Assembly: GCA_033065855.1 (NCBI GenBank) | Contig: JAVXUO010000449.1 | Coordinates: 105,223-169,222, forward strand | Reading direction: 5' to 3' | Source: Escallonia rubra | Taxonomy: Eukaryota > Streptophyta > Magnoliopsida > Escalloniales > Escalloniaceae | Length of the DNA stretch: 64,000 bases | Shown: piece after piece, positions 45,852 to 58,144 of the stretch | How positions within the stretch are numbered: the stretch's first letter is position 1 | How the letters are laid out: each line of letters starts with the position of its first letter | Translations under genes and position numbers: made by a program | Notes under the pieces: generated by a model | The model's database searches: none | Seen by the model: only the letters and a program-made list of their open reading frames with translations | Told to the model about the DNA's origin: nothing

Positions 45852-48520
45852 ATGTGCCCAGGTCACCACACACACACACCAAATTTGCAGGAATAGACCA
45901 AGGATGTATGTAGTTATTTACGCAACCAAAAAACGTAAAGATTTAGCATGGATCAAAATACGTACGCTTCGATATATTCACCGTCAGTGCATGCAAGCAG
46001 GAGCTTCGAAGAATTGCATCTGGATTCTTCAAGGATCCATGCGAAAGAGGTGAAGATGAGAAGTCCAGTTGCCTCTTCTCTTAAGAAAGGATGAGATTTT
46101 AATTATGAGGAACTGGAAGATGAAAAGGCAGGAGGTAGAAGAATAGGCGGGAAAGAAGCAGAGAGAGAGAGAGAGAGTGGCAGAGGAAGAACGAAGATGT
46201 AGGAGGTGAAAAGAAATAATTATGTGGGTATTAATTAAGTGGATAACAAAGTCCAGATTCAAAGTAATCTTAGATCTAACCGGTGAGGATTAATTAAGTG
46301 GATAACAAAGTCCAGATTCAAGGTAATCTTAGAGCTAACATTAATAAGTAATGATATTGATGATTTAACATTAATAAGTGAAATAAAAGTTCAGATCCAA
46401 TGTAACATCACATTAATAAGTGAAGTAGAAGTTTATATTCAATGTAACCTCAGAGCTAACCAGAAAGCAGAGAATTCCAATGACAAACTCGGCTTTTATA
46501 TAGTTATATGGATATGGATGTGCCCAGGTCACCACACACACACACCAAATTTGCAGGAATAGACCAAGGATGTATGTAGTTATTTACGCAACCAAAAAAC
46601 GTAAAGATTTAGCATGGATCAAAATACGTACGCTTTGATATATTCACCGTCAGTGCATGCAAGCAGGAGCTTCGAAGAATTGCATCTGAATTCTTCAAGG
46701 ATCCATGCGAAAGAGGTGAAGATGAGAAGTCCAGTTGCCTCTTCTCTTAAGAAAGGATGAGATTTTAATTATGAGGAACTGGAAGATGAAAAGGCAGGAG
46801 GTAGAAGAATAGGCGGGAAAGAAGCAGAGAGAGAGAGAGAGAGTGGCAGAGGAAGAACGAAGATGTAGGAGGTGAAAAGAAATAATTATGTGAGTATTAA
46901 TTAAGTGGATAACAAAGTCCAGATTCAAAGTAATCTTAGATCTAACCGGTGAGGATTAATTAAGTGGATAACAAAGTCCAGATTCAAGGTAATCTTAGAG
47001 CTAACATTAATAAGTAATGATATTGATGATTTAACATTAATAAGTGAAATAAAAGTTCAGATCCAATGTAACATCACATTAATAAGTGAAGTAGAAGTTT
47101 AGATTCAATGTAACCTCAGAGCTAACCAGAAAGCAGAGAATTCCAATGACAAACTCGGCTTTTATATAGTTATATGGATATGGATGTGCCCAGGTCACCA
47201 CACACACACACCAAATTTGCAGGAATAGACCAAGGATGTATGTAGTTATTTACGCAACCAAAAAACGTAAAGATTTAGCATGGATCAAAATACGTACGCT
47301 TTGATATATTCACCGTCAGTGCATGCAAGCAGGAGCTTCGAAGAATTGCATCTGGATTCTTCAAGGATCCATGCGAAAGAGGTGAAGATGAGAAGTCCAG
47401 TTGCCTCTTCTCTTAAGAAAGGATGAGATTTTAATTATGAAGAACTGGAAGATGAAAAGGCAGGAGGTAGAAGAATAGGCGGGAAAGAAGCAGAGAGAGA
47501 GAGAGAGTGGCAGAGGAAGAACGAAGATGTAGGAGGTGAAAAGAAATAATTATGTGGGTATTAATTAAGTGGATAACAAAGTCCAGATTCAAAGTAATCT
47601 TAGATCTAACCGGTGAGGATTAATTAAGTGGATAACAAAGTCCAGATTCAAGGTAATCTTAGAGCTAACATTAATAAGTAATGATATTGATGATTTAACA
47701 TTAATAAGTGAAATAAAAGTTCAGATCCAATGTAACATCACATTAATAAGTGAAGTAGAAGTTTAGATTCAATGTAACCTCAGAGCTAACCAGAAAGCAG
47801 AGAATTCCAATGACAAACTCGACTTTTATATAGTTATATGGATATGGATGTGCCCAGGTACACACACACACCAAATTTGCAGGAATAGACCAAGGATGTA
47901 TGTAGTTATTTACGCAACCAAAAAACGTAAAGATTTAGCATGGATCAAAATACGTACGCTTTGATATATTCACCGTCAGTGCATGCAAGCAGGAGCTTCG
48001 AAGAATTGCATCTGGATTCTTCAAGGATCCATGCGAAAGAGGTGAAGATGAGAAGTCCAGTTGCCTCTTCTCTTAAGAAAGGATGAGATTTTAATTATGA
48101 GGAACTGGAAGATGAAAAGGCAGGAGGTAGAAGAATAGGCGGGAAAGAAGCAGAGAGAGAGAGAGAGAGAGAGTGGCAGAGGAAGAACGAAGATGTAGGA
48201 GGTGAAAAGAAATAATTATGTGGGTATTAATTAAGTGGATAACAAAGTCCAGATTCAAAGTAATCTTAGATCTAACCGGTGAGGATTAATTAAGTGGATA
48301 ACAAAGTCCAGATTCAAGGTAATCTTAGAGCTAACATTAATAAGTAATGATATTGATGATTTAACATTAATAAGTGAAATAAAAGTTCAGATCCAATGTA
48401 ACATCACATTAATAAGTGAAGTAGAAGTTTAGATTCAATGTAACCTCAGAGCTAACCAGAAAGCAGAGAATTCCAATGACAAACTCGGCTTTTATATAGT
48501 TATATGGATATGGATATGGA
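45852..48520 (-). repeat. Four tandem 0.67-kb units of Helitron 5' end
   Basis: Units start at 45852, 46518, 47184 and 47848 (periods 666, 666, 664 and about 672 bp). They differ by very few substitutions and by GA-repeat length. Each unit, read on the minus strand, opens with a TCCATATCC..TATATAAAAGCCG 5'-terminus. Each contains a GA microsatellite, a conserved block with CACCGTCAGTGCATGC, and four degenerate ~50-bp subrepeats (TTAATTAAGTGGATAACAAA type). A 77-codon minus frame recurs in units 1 and 2 only, so I treat the units as non-coding. Confidence 0.95.
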
Positions 48521-49948
48521 TGTTTATCCATATTCATCTTTAGATACTCTTTCTTCTTATGCATTTCAAATATTATTAATGTCACTTTGTCGCTAAAATG
48601 TCTCTAACATATTTTCGTCCCTAATAAAGCATTCCTAGAATTACTATTTGGAGGTAGAGTAATTGAACTACGGGCCTGTCCACTATCTAATTTAGGTAGA
48701 GTAATGCATGTTTAGGACTGAATTGTAAATTTAGATAGACTTCCTTTGATACCATAATATTTTGAATATTTTTTTATTTTTTTTTATCAAATACCGTGTT
48801 AAAAAGTGAATGACAAAATCGTAGACGCATCACGTGTGCATGGCAGCTCGTTTGAATAAAGGAAGGGTTATTCCCACCCTTAATTGCATAATCCACAACT
48901 CTCTCCTCAACTGTAAACTACTACTCTCCCCTGATCGCGCTTCCCTTCTCTGTCTTACTGAAGCTGTAAACTCATCGATTACCATTCTGCAACACTGCTA
49001 GCTGTGCATCATCTAATCCCTTATCTCCAAAAAGCATACCATAAATAACACAACGAATTCAACCGAAACAAAAAAAAAATCATGAAAATTAAACCCAAAC
49101 ATGTAAACCAAGCCTCTAAAAATATGATAACAGTAAATTTCAGATTCAAAACTTAAAGATGTAAGCCAAATCTCAATCCAAGACTCAACAAAAAATCCAA
49201 ATTGGTGGTCAAGTCCCAAATAAATAACTCCGGAGAAAGCCTATGAGGTAAATGCCTCTATCGCCTCTACACTTTATAGAAATGTCATCCGTGTATGTGT
49301 CTTTTTTCTACCCTTTTATGGACTTGAGCCTTGAGGTGATTTGCAGTCTTTCCATATGTATGTTCTCTTATTAGACCAAAAAAGCCTTTACCCAAATATG
49401 CTTTTGCATTTGGCTGTTACTTGCCAAACAAAAACCTCCCCACACAAATTACAACAGGCAGCCCATAGTTCTCTCTACCTGAAGCGCCATCAATCCAAAC
49501 CAGATGCCCTCGCTGTTCATCTAACCCCTCAACTATATATGAGGACTGTCACTTCGATCTCATTCTTAAGATACTTCAGGTTCCGTGCCTTTTCTTATGA
49601 TTACAAGAGTATTTTGGCCATTAGTGTTTGAACTAGGTGTTATCGAAAACAACATTTGAAAATAGTGACGATAATAACATGGATTGTAACTACAAAGCTC
49701 TTGAAATATGGCCAACAAAATTTTCTCTGGAAATAGTCGGATAACTATCAAAAGCCGCTTGTAGAAGTTGAACAGAGAAAGGTCCTCGGTATGTGCAAAA
49801 TAAAAGCCACACCAAATGTACAAATAGGTACTAGCAGCACAGTCATGGCTAGGATAAGAGGACCTAGTCTACAAAGACTAAGATATACTATTATATCAGG
49901 GATTTACCTCAAATGATATCACACAAATGTACATTTGCTATAATAAGA
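48521..49948. other. Intergenic and HSFA1 3' region
   Basis: AT-rich host DNA next to the Helitron 5' end, followed by the probable 3' untranslated region of the HSFA1 remnant. No gene or element termini recognised. Confidence 0.5.
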
Positions 49949-51189
49949 TCAAACCTTCTTTTTTTCCGAGGTAAGAAGCCCCATCTGTTCTGTAAGCTGT
50001 TGCAGTTGAGTATTGTTAGACCACCCATTGTCCAATGGCTTCCCTTCATTTCCCTGGGGAGTATGATCTTCCAGGGGCGTTGAATCCATCTCCTCCGTGT
50101 CCTCGTGCTGACTCATTGGGCTCAGTTCAAGAAACTGTTCCCATGAGGGATCACCCGTACCAAATAGCTTTTGCATCTCATCCAGCATATTATTGTCCCA
50201 GGAGAAAAACCGTCAATACCTAAGACCGTAGGGTCCAAGAATGCATTATTCTCAGTTTGAGGTGCCATATGGCCTTCGCTTGCGATACTAACATTACTTT
50301 CTAGCACCATTTCCCCCAATTGAGAGAGCTCAGGCATACCGACATCGGTCGCCGGAAGACTGACAGAAGGCAACTCGGGGGCCACTCCAGCTAGTGGGTT
50401 TGTATATCGAGTCGTTGAAACCACTTCAGAATTCGCATCTAGTGGCGAAGACCCAATCTCAGACATGGAAGGTAAAGGAGGCAAATAAGACTGCACTGAA
50501 GTGGGTGGCACCTCCTGAAGAGTCACTCCTGAGGTACCTGCATTGGTCGGAGATGACAAGTTGCTAAGGATAAAACTATCAGCATCATTGTTGTCGAAGT
50601 TTTCAAGCCGAGAAGTCGTCTCCAATTTCATGATCTGCCTGAGCATCGCTTTTGCAGCCTCATTCATCAAAGGCAGGTACTTGACAATCTGTCCATCCGC
50701 AGCACCAACAGAATGATGATCATCTGAGACAACTCCATCCTGCTTAAGCCTCCGCTTTTTGTTGCCCTCGGTGATGCGCCTGGTGTTTTCATTCTGCTGC
50801 TGTACAAACTGGGCCAAAAAGCCAGGGCTGTTCACTTCCTTTGCAAGGAACGACATCATCTGTTGTTGACGCTGCTCCATCCCCTGAAGCCGCTGCACCA
50901 TTGCTTGCAACTGATTATCAGTAGTCTGTTGCTGCTGCCTCAACCTGACAAGCTCCTGCATGAGTACATTTTTGTCTCTTTTCAGCCTCTCAACCTCTTC
51001 CTCAAGGCCAAACTTCCCCACCTCGACACACGCCGCTACTGACGAACTCTGTGGATGTGATTGCTGCGGTTGAGGATTATGTCCATGGGCAGTTTTTTTC
51101 CGAATAATCTTGTTAAGCAGATGTTTTTGACCTCTTAGAAACAACTCGTTCGCAAATTCCCAGCGGTCTGGATCAACCTTCCTGAATCC
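49949..51189 (-). pseudogene. HSFA1: HSFA1-type heat-shock factor, headless and frameshifted
   Basis: The second exon of a class A1 heat-shock factor starts after an AG at 51190 with 'GFRKVDPDRWEFANELFLRG', the C-terminal third of the DNA-binding domain. The HR-A/B coiled coil with the class A spacing, a 'NKKRRLK' nuclear signal, an AHA activation motif ('DPSWEQFLELS') and a nuclear-export-like 'LTEQMGLLTS' follow. Two defects are visible. No first exon (start, 'FVRQLNTY' region) occurs before the duplication junction at 54081. A G run of three at 50197-50199 shifts the frame, so the upstream frame ends at 50122 and misses the AHA and export motifs, which lie in 49949-50188. One extra G would restore continuity, so a sequencing error is possible for the second defect. 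Confidence 0.85.
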
Positions 51190-53554
51190 CTGTTCATCTC
51201 CATTTTGCCAAACAAACAGGGAAAATAAGTGGGCTAATAACAGTACAACCTTAATGGATTACAGTATAAAAAACAGAACAGCTTTAACCAACTGTGTAAT
51301 GAATGAAGAATGGTACTGGTTTCTGAAACTAAGACTTCATTAATAGCAACAGCCTAGTCTCACCAGAGAATATTTCTGGTTTTTTACCTGAAACCCATAC
51401 AAAGAAATATACTGATTAATTAGCATGTCTATAAAGTGTTCAATTGTTTCACTATTGTGTGCTTTTGAGCATTCCTTTTTTAGAGCCCCGCCAAACACTC
51501 TCTTTTTGCATGTTAGCAGCTAAACTCAAATGACAACATCACAAGTAAAAGCACAAAATGAAGTAACTCATGTACCCCAGGCCTCACAACCAGCTGAACA
51601 ATCATTGACAGGAAAAAGGTTCTCAGAAGAAGGCAATTACATGAGTGTTTGAATTAAGAAAGTGTCTTGGGGGGGAAGGGATTATATTCAATAATTGGTT
51701 ATATACTACAAATACTCGGCATTGAGCCCACGGCGCAAAATTGGTCCATGCAACATGTTATTCTTACAATCGAAACTCACCCTTCATAAATTTATGCAAA
51801 CCAATTAAGATTACCTAGCTTTCTGGGAAAGTTTTGTTCAAAAAACAGCTCTGTCCATCAGGTCGTTGGGCATGTAAGCTTCACATCTGTCCACTAGCAT
51901 ACCTAAATAGCACGCTTTTAAAAACACTATCTTTTGCAGAAAAAAGTGAAAAATCATCATTAAACACGTATGCACCTTAATAAAGATCCCTACTGCTAAC
52001 ATCAAACATGAGTGCAATCATTGATGTATTTCAAAAACAATGAAAGTATATGCATCCTGATTAAACACTGGCAGGACACCATCTGCGGACTGCGGATAAT
52101 ACAGAAACAGAAAGAAGAACTGATAACTCAGAACAATCAGCATCAACTCAACACTCGTCCATCAAAAACAACAGGACTCGAGTCAACAAAAGCTAGCCCC
52201 AATTATCTGGCTCACGTGCAAGAAAATTATTCTGCCATTCAACAATTGATCAAACCAGCTAGAATGATCACTAGAGAATAAAAGACTACAAAAAGAAAAT
52301 AAAATTTGCGCAGTCAAATTAGTGAATTACTCTCGGTAAGTATAATCGTAAGTAGTGCAAACTAGACTGCAAAGATTGGCACAAAATAGTAGCATAAATT
52401 GTAGCAAATTCCTGTCCACAACCTAAAGAACAGAATGCCAGAGCAAAACATATGCAGGAGAGCCGCACTAGTACATAACCGTTTTCCTGAAAGTAAGTTC
52501 AGATTGTCATATCCCTGTTAGTCTTTTATTTAAAATGGATGCTTCCCAGTTTTTATTTACAGTAACCAACACCTTTCCCTCTTTTCACCTAATAAATAGC
52601 CAGATTTCCTCATACAGTTACGCCTTTCTCAAGCGCACAAGATACCAAACTTAGGTTTCAAATGAGCAGTGACTACATTGAAATGGCTTCGGGACTTGAG
52701 AAAACAACTAGACTCGAGTGACCCATCATTATAGCACGCACACGTCAGGGATAGATCCTAGTACATGCTTCTTTTTGCTTTTGGTTATACTTCCACACTT
52801 TTGGCTCCTGTCAGATAGTTACCTCAAAATCTCCAGTAAGATATATACCTTTCACTAGCTCCCAATGGCAACAAATAAGACATTTCATTCCTAGTACGCT
52901 TTTAGCGTGCCAAGATCCTAGTACCTATTCAGTGTGCCAAGAGGGAAGAAACTAGAAACGATTTATTGGCAGATTAAGCATTTCAAACCCCAATCATGGA
53001 TAAATAAGGAACATATCATGTACTTTAGATGCGCATGGACCTTGTATCATGAAAGTCACGCTTCTGCTTTTTCCTCTGGGAGAAGTAATAAATACAACTA
53101 GCCAAAAGAACATAGATTGTACAACCCTATAGATGCTGCCCTGCAAACTTCTTTCTCTTTTTTTGGGTTTTCTTCGTTTCCATTGATTCTTTTTTTTTTT
53201 AGAGGTGAGGGGTTCTCTTCTACAAATTAGAAACGTTATCTTGAGCACAAAAAGGGGGATACATTGCTATAACATAACTCCTCATAGAAGGGAGACAAGC
53301 ACCCTCTAGGATGCCAGAGCTCCTTATGTCCCTATAAACTCTTACGTTACTGGTCATTTGCAAATCTACCTGATCTTTATTTCTAAAGAGCTACCAAAAA
53401 ACAAATGTGTCTGCCTGACATAGGCCTTAAAGAAATAAGAATGGCTTTTTTGAGTAGACGGGCTTCCAAAACAATCAGCCTCACGTACGGAGTTAACTTA
53501 TCTAATTACAAACCCCATCGCCATGATTCACAGCCACAATCAAGCATCAGACCT
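51190..53554 (-). other. HSFA1 intron 1 remnant
   Basis: The region upstream of HSFA1 exon 2, with a splice acceptor at its lower border. I searched both strands by eye for the conserved first DNA-binding exon and found none. Otherwise AT-rich, with no other gene. Confidence 0.6.
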
Positions 53555-54026
53555 GTAACGACCAAGTTCACAACCCCACCACAGGGCATTGCCTACCTAG
53601 AAAGGGTTAGCCAATAGGTGCTTAAGAGTTCAATGACAAGGTCTTATAAGACCAAATTCTTTCTCTCCCACAACAAATGTGGGGCAAAATCCAACTTAAC
53701 CTTATATGACATGAACCCAGGACCTCCCCTACTACACAGCCGTTGTGGGATCTCCATCCACCCTAGTATGCAGCAGGTGTGGAATCTCACCTGGTCCACA
53801 GCCCCACCACAGGGTGTTGCCTCAAAAGGGTAATAGGTGCATAAGAGTTCATTGACAATGTCATATAAGGCCAAATATTCTCTCCTACTTCCTATGTAGG
53901 ACAAGATCCGACTTAACCTTATATTACACATAGCCCAAGACCTCTCCTAGTACACAACCGGAGTGGGATCTCCATCCAGGCATCCACCCTAGCACACAGG
54001 AAGTGTAAGATCTCACAAGACCTCAC
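53555..54026. repeat. Two diverged 228-bp tandem units next to the junction
   Basis: CCACCACAGGG occurs at 53576 and 53804, and both units continue with similar blocks (ATAGGTGC.TAAGAGTTCA, GACAAG..TCATATAAG-like, ACTTAACCTTATAT, GTGGGATCTCCATCCA). The family is unknown. A (CTC)n tract follows at 54030-54055. Confidence 0.7.
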
Positions 54027-54085
54027 TCACCTTCCTCCTCCTCCTCCTCCTCCTCTAACGCATAAAATGATATAACGCATAAAAT
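54027..54085. other. Duplication junction with filler
   Basis: After a CCTCCTCCT tract, TAACGCATAAAAT occurs at 54056-54068. The 19-mer starting ATGATATAACGC spans 54067-54085 and recurs at 54125-54143 within copy 2. Homology to copy 1 starts at about 54082, where copy 1 reads CCATAAATCTGAC and the junction reads GCATAAAATCTGAC. This looks like short filler copied from the adjacent sequence. Confidence 0.7.
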
Positions 54086-54158
54086 CTGACTTCAGTTGGT
54101 TCAGTAATTATTCAAAACAGCAAGATGATATAACGCATAAAATGTTAATTCTACATTA

Positions 54159-55978
54159 CTACATTTGTTTCAAATTGTTGCAGCCAGTAGTATCTGAATA
54201 ATGAAAGGCTGTAAAGACTATTAAAAGAGCTGATACAATTGCAGAGAAAAAAGTAACAACAGATACAATTCCAGTGTGCTCCTTGATTCCACAAGGTACA
54301 TCCCACACAACCGCACCAGCTTTGAGTTCTAAACTCTTATTAGTTGACAAAAATATACAGCTCTGTTTATGTGACTTCCCTTCAAAGCTGCAGCGCGTAA
54401 ATAAGTCAGGAGGGCTAAATTCGACTCTTGAAAATTCATGTTCTCCTAGGGGCTGCAAAGAGGAGAAAGTTTAAAGGCAGTTTTATGATCACATGGTTGT
54501 ACGTAATTAAGCACATGCAAGTTCCATATCACTGTATAATCATCTGCTATGTCACATCGACTATTTAAAATGCGTGAAATACCCATGTCGGCCACTCGAC
54601 ACTTGGACATGGGTATGAAATATGTGTCCAACACATGTCATAGGACATTGCCATAAAAAACACTATCTCGTGGTGTTTCGTTTTCATAAGTGCTTTGAGA
54701 TAAGTTTCAAATTATGCGTCACATAAAATGCCATGTCACCTAAGGACTAACTGAAAAATAACAATAGATAGGCATATTATGTTGTGTCCCCGTGTCTTAA
54801 GTTTTGAAAATTAGACGAAAAGTTTTGAAAATTAGACGAATTCGACACTTGGACATGCATCCAACTCGGACACTCATACTGAGTCCATTTAAAATCAAAC
54901 TTAGTTTTCTAGGAGGCGGGCACCCATTTGCATATCTGATATCCTTCTCTGGAAAACTAGTACTTTCTTGTAACATATTTATTCACCTACCGCATAACGT
55001 GCATGTAATGGAACCTCAATGTTGATCTCCAGTCCATTATTGTTTCCTGACAGTACATTAGGGCCAATATCCATGTGGATCTCGACTATAGACCGATTTG
55101 ATCGAACTGAAGGCAACTCCAAATTTGTGTCCCCGAAAACAGCTGCGCCGGTAAACACTGCGCCAGAGTTGTTGAACTCATAATCCTCGAGAAAAATAAT
55201 AGAACAGGATCACAATGTTGGTTCACAAGTAAGGTAGAAATTTACCACCACGCTGGAGAAGATGTTGTAGCTCAAACGGATCTGCAAAGACCCCGGAGGG
55301 CAATATCTCAACCACTATGGCATCACAAAAGTGTGCAGGCAGTGTAAATTTGGACCCTGGTTGGATTTCTAATCTAATGGATGAAGAAAGACGACGATGA
55401 GAACCTTCACCAATCAGGTGTCGATGAGAAATTGATAACTTCGGCACAGGCTCGAGTTTATCTTGCAGGACCTCGCAGAATTCAAGGGGTATTTCCTTTG
55501 AGAGAAATCGCTGAAAATCTGAATCAATCAAGCTGGCATGTTTCTCAAAGTACGCTTCAGTAATAAATTCATTGACGCCATGCAAGGCGCTGCTGCTTGG
55601 ATTGCTATCATCCAAATTGGAAGTACAACTGCCCACCTGCAAATTGCAAAGGGGGATAAACTAAAGTTCAGTAGTTATGAAGATAAAACTTAGGTAAAAA
55701 ACAAGGTGACAAAAGCCGGTTGAAGAATGTGAGAAAGGATGACTCTCCCTAAAGAAGTAACTTAAATGATAGGACAGTACGGAAAAACTATACGCAAGGA
55801 TTTAAAACCAAAACCTGATGAGATTACAATTATAATCGTAAGCAGCAGGAAACAAGCACCTTAGTCAACTCACCTCATTAATTGTTGAAGCATGTTTGCA
55901 ACAGCTTATGCTAGCAAAGAAGTACAGTGCGATTCCAAGTCTCAAAGAAACTTGCAGTTTAAATTGTTGAATTCCCAT
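54159..55978 (-). CDS. PIGX: PIG-X/PBN1-type GPI mannosyltransferase I subunit, copy 2
   Basis: Exons 55874-55978, 55246-55636, 54991-55157 and 54159-54452 have the same sizes as copy 1 (105, 391, 167, 294 nt) and give 318 codons. The few protein differences include Gly to Arg and Leu to Val in exon 2 and Thr to Ala in exon 3; several other changes are silent. Signal peptide, the 'GEGSHRRLSSS' and 'GVFADPFELQHLL' motifs and the C-terminal membrane span are intact. Retained splice sites and frame indicate that both copies may be expressed. Confidence 0.9.
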
Positions 55979-57899
55979 GAAATGGCTGAAAGAGCGGAAG
56001 GCAGCAAAATGCAAGAGTCAATTACTTTACATACCCAGCTTATAGAAAAATTCAATTACTTTACATACCCAACTTTAGTCTCAGACCTCTACCAAATACG
56101 TGATGCTTATCATTCAAAATAATTGTTATTTTTCTCTTGAATGAATTTCATTTCTCCGCGTCTAGGTAATAAATCATGTTTGTTCACAATCTTGAAGGTA
56201 AAGTGTTACACAAAGCCTTCATAGACCAATGCAAAAATTAAAATGCTAAAAAATGGCAAATTACAGTACTGTATTATGTCAAGACTTAATAATTAGTACT
56301 AAAGCTTTATAATAAACTGAGTTCCAGTTCAAGAACATTATCAGAGTAAATGTAAAACTAGAGGCGTAGGATATTCAGTTCAGTTGAAACTCATTGCTCT
56401 CACCCCAAAAAGAAAGAGGATCGTCCTGCAAAGTTTATTCCCTCATAGTATTTTGTGGGAGAACCTAATTGCGGAATCTCGAAAAACAAAGCAAATAAAT
56501 GTGTGATCAAGGAAAGATATCTGTTATTGAAAAACTTCTAAAGAAAAAGAAATCAGGATTGATTCATTCGATATCCGTTACAGTGCTCTAGCTGAACATA
56601 TCGAGCCTTCTTCTGTTACGTTACGCCAAACCGAGCGATATAATCCTTCTTTTAACCTAATAGAGGACTTCTGACTAGGATAAAGTACAAAGACTAGCAT
56701 ATCCCCATTTTACTACAGAGAAACTACCATTCTCCCCTACTCATTTACATGAATGTCTCTTCCAAAGGAATCTCCCAATTGAGCAAACCGAACAAGTAAC
56801 CGTGGAGGATGAATTATACCATTCCCTTACCCTCGAAAGCTAGAAGTTTGGCAAGCAGCATGTGAGCATTCAGGCCTACACGTTTCTCAATTTTATTCCT
56901 AATGCATCTACGACTAGATATGCTCCTGCCTGGATCAATCACAAAATTCAAGGCAAAACGCAGCCTACCTAAGTGATTCCTTCTCATATTGTCTTGGCGT
57001 AAAACTAGTAGCTATTAGCAGGTAAATGACCACAGATGGCAAAACAGTGTCTTTGGATCAGTTGAGGCAGTTCAACGAATAATGCAACATCCGTAAATCC
57101 CAGCAGATTATCATTTCGATTCCAAAATATGGTAAGAGTGCTGCCCCAAGTATTATCAAGCAAACGACAAATCGTCCTGCACCTTAAAGCATTCCTGTGG
57201 GTACTGCTATAGAATCCTGAATGTTCCATCCTATAGAGGACCAAGAATTTGCATCCATTAAAAATTTACTCCTCAGTTGTGTTGCACACCACCAATGAAA
57301 TTGGCATGGCAAACAATTGAAAGGCATAAGCTGAGCCACAGCCCACAGACTTAAGAGCATATCAAAAGAAGTGATTTGGAAAGAGTGAACCTTTTTAATT
57401 TATCACATGGTTTCATATGATGATTGTTTTCCTAGACCAACTTCTGAGACACTAAAGTCGTTTCTCGATTATCTTTGGCAACCCTTGATCACATTATACA
57501 AAAAATTCAGCGCATTAGCATTTGCAGTGCAATTATCTTCAAGCCTTCTCTTCCATGCTTGAGATTCCAAAATAGAAAATTTGCCCGTAATTTACACGTC
57601 CATTAGTTCAAACATTGTTCTCAAAAGATACCACAGCCATAATTCTACAACATCTCAAATAATCTCACACCTCCAACTCATATCAATCGAGCTGATAGAA
57701 CAACCAAAGTACATTTGACAATCAAATTCTCGCAAGTTTCAACAAAGATCAATAATTTTCTACTTCTAAACATGAACCCCGATCCAACAATAATGAGATA
57801 ACAGCTATCTGACTAATTGACCGAGCCCAATAAACACATAAAATAACTGAAAAAGATGTTAAAATTGACGCGCAGAGAAGAAAGAGATTTGAACTTTAC
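55979..57899 (-). other. Probable 5'-UTR intron of PIG-X copy 2
   Basis: Counterpart of 30043-33100 without the 1.14-kb segment. The open frame at 57005-57244 parallels 31068-31307 but with many replacements, and is not called. Confidence 0.5.
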
Positions 57900-58100
57900 C
57901 TGTTAATTAAAGTCGTCGTTTCGCCGGAGATGGTAACTGAAGCTAAGAGAATTTTGAGATTCCGTTGATTTGCTTCCGCGTGGAGGATCGACGGTGGAGA
58001 TGTCTGACACGTCAGTCGCTTAATTGACCAACGGACAGAATTAGAGGAACCATTTATGAGGCCAACGATGTCGTTTTTGTGACCTGCTGCTGATAAAAAG
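57900..58100 (-). other. Predicted untranslated first exon of PIG-X copy 2
   Basis: Same donor context as copy 1 (GTAAAGTTC on the minus strand). The 5' limit is uncertain. Confidence 0.4.
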
Positions 58101-58144
58101 GGATTCTTTTGGAAAGAAAGAGGAGAGAACAAATTAGAGAGAGA

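Larger units (their letters stand above)
42630..48520 (-). mobile_element. Non-autonomous Helitron, 5.9 kb, with multiplied 5' ends
   Basis: On the minus strand the element begins TCCATATCCATATCCATATA (48520 downward) and ends ...CTATTAGCTAG (42630). It has the Helitron marks: a 5' TC, a 3' CTAG, a GC-rich palindrome 8 bp before that CTAG, insertion between host A and T, and no target duplication. No Rep/helicase ORF is present. The 5' terminal 666 bp is repeated four times (45852-48520). A Mutator-type MITE (43027-43249) and diverged internal repeats (44160-45190) also lie inside. The boundary at the 5' end could shift by 6 bp within the CCATAT repeat. Confidence 0.75.

Noticed and set aside
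46029-46928. Identical 77-codon frames at 46029-46262 and 46695-46928 as duplicated small genes
   Set aside because: They are part of the 666-bp tandem units; GA-repeat length changes destroy the frame in the other units, so there is no sign of coding constraint.
45852-48520. CRISPR-like array or centromeric satellite
   Set aside because: Units are 666 bp and contiguous with no spacers; they carry Helitron 5' termini and number only four, so neither label fits.
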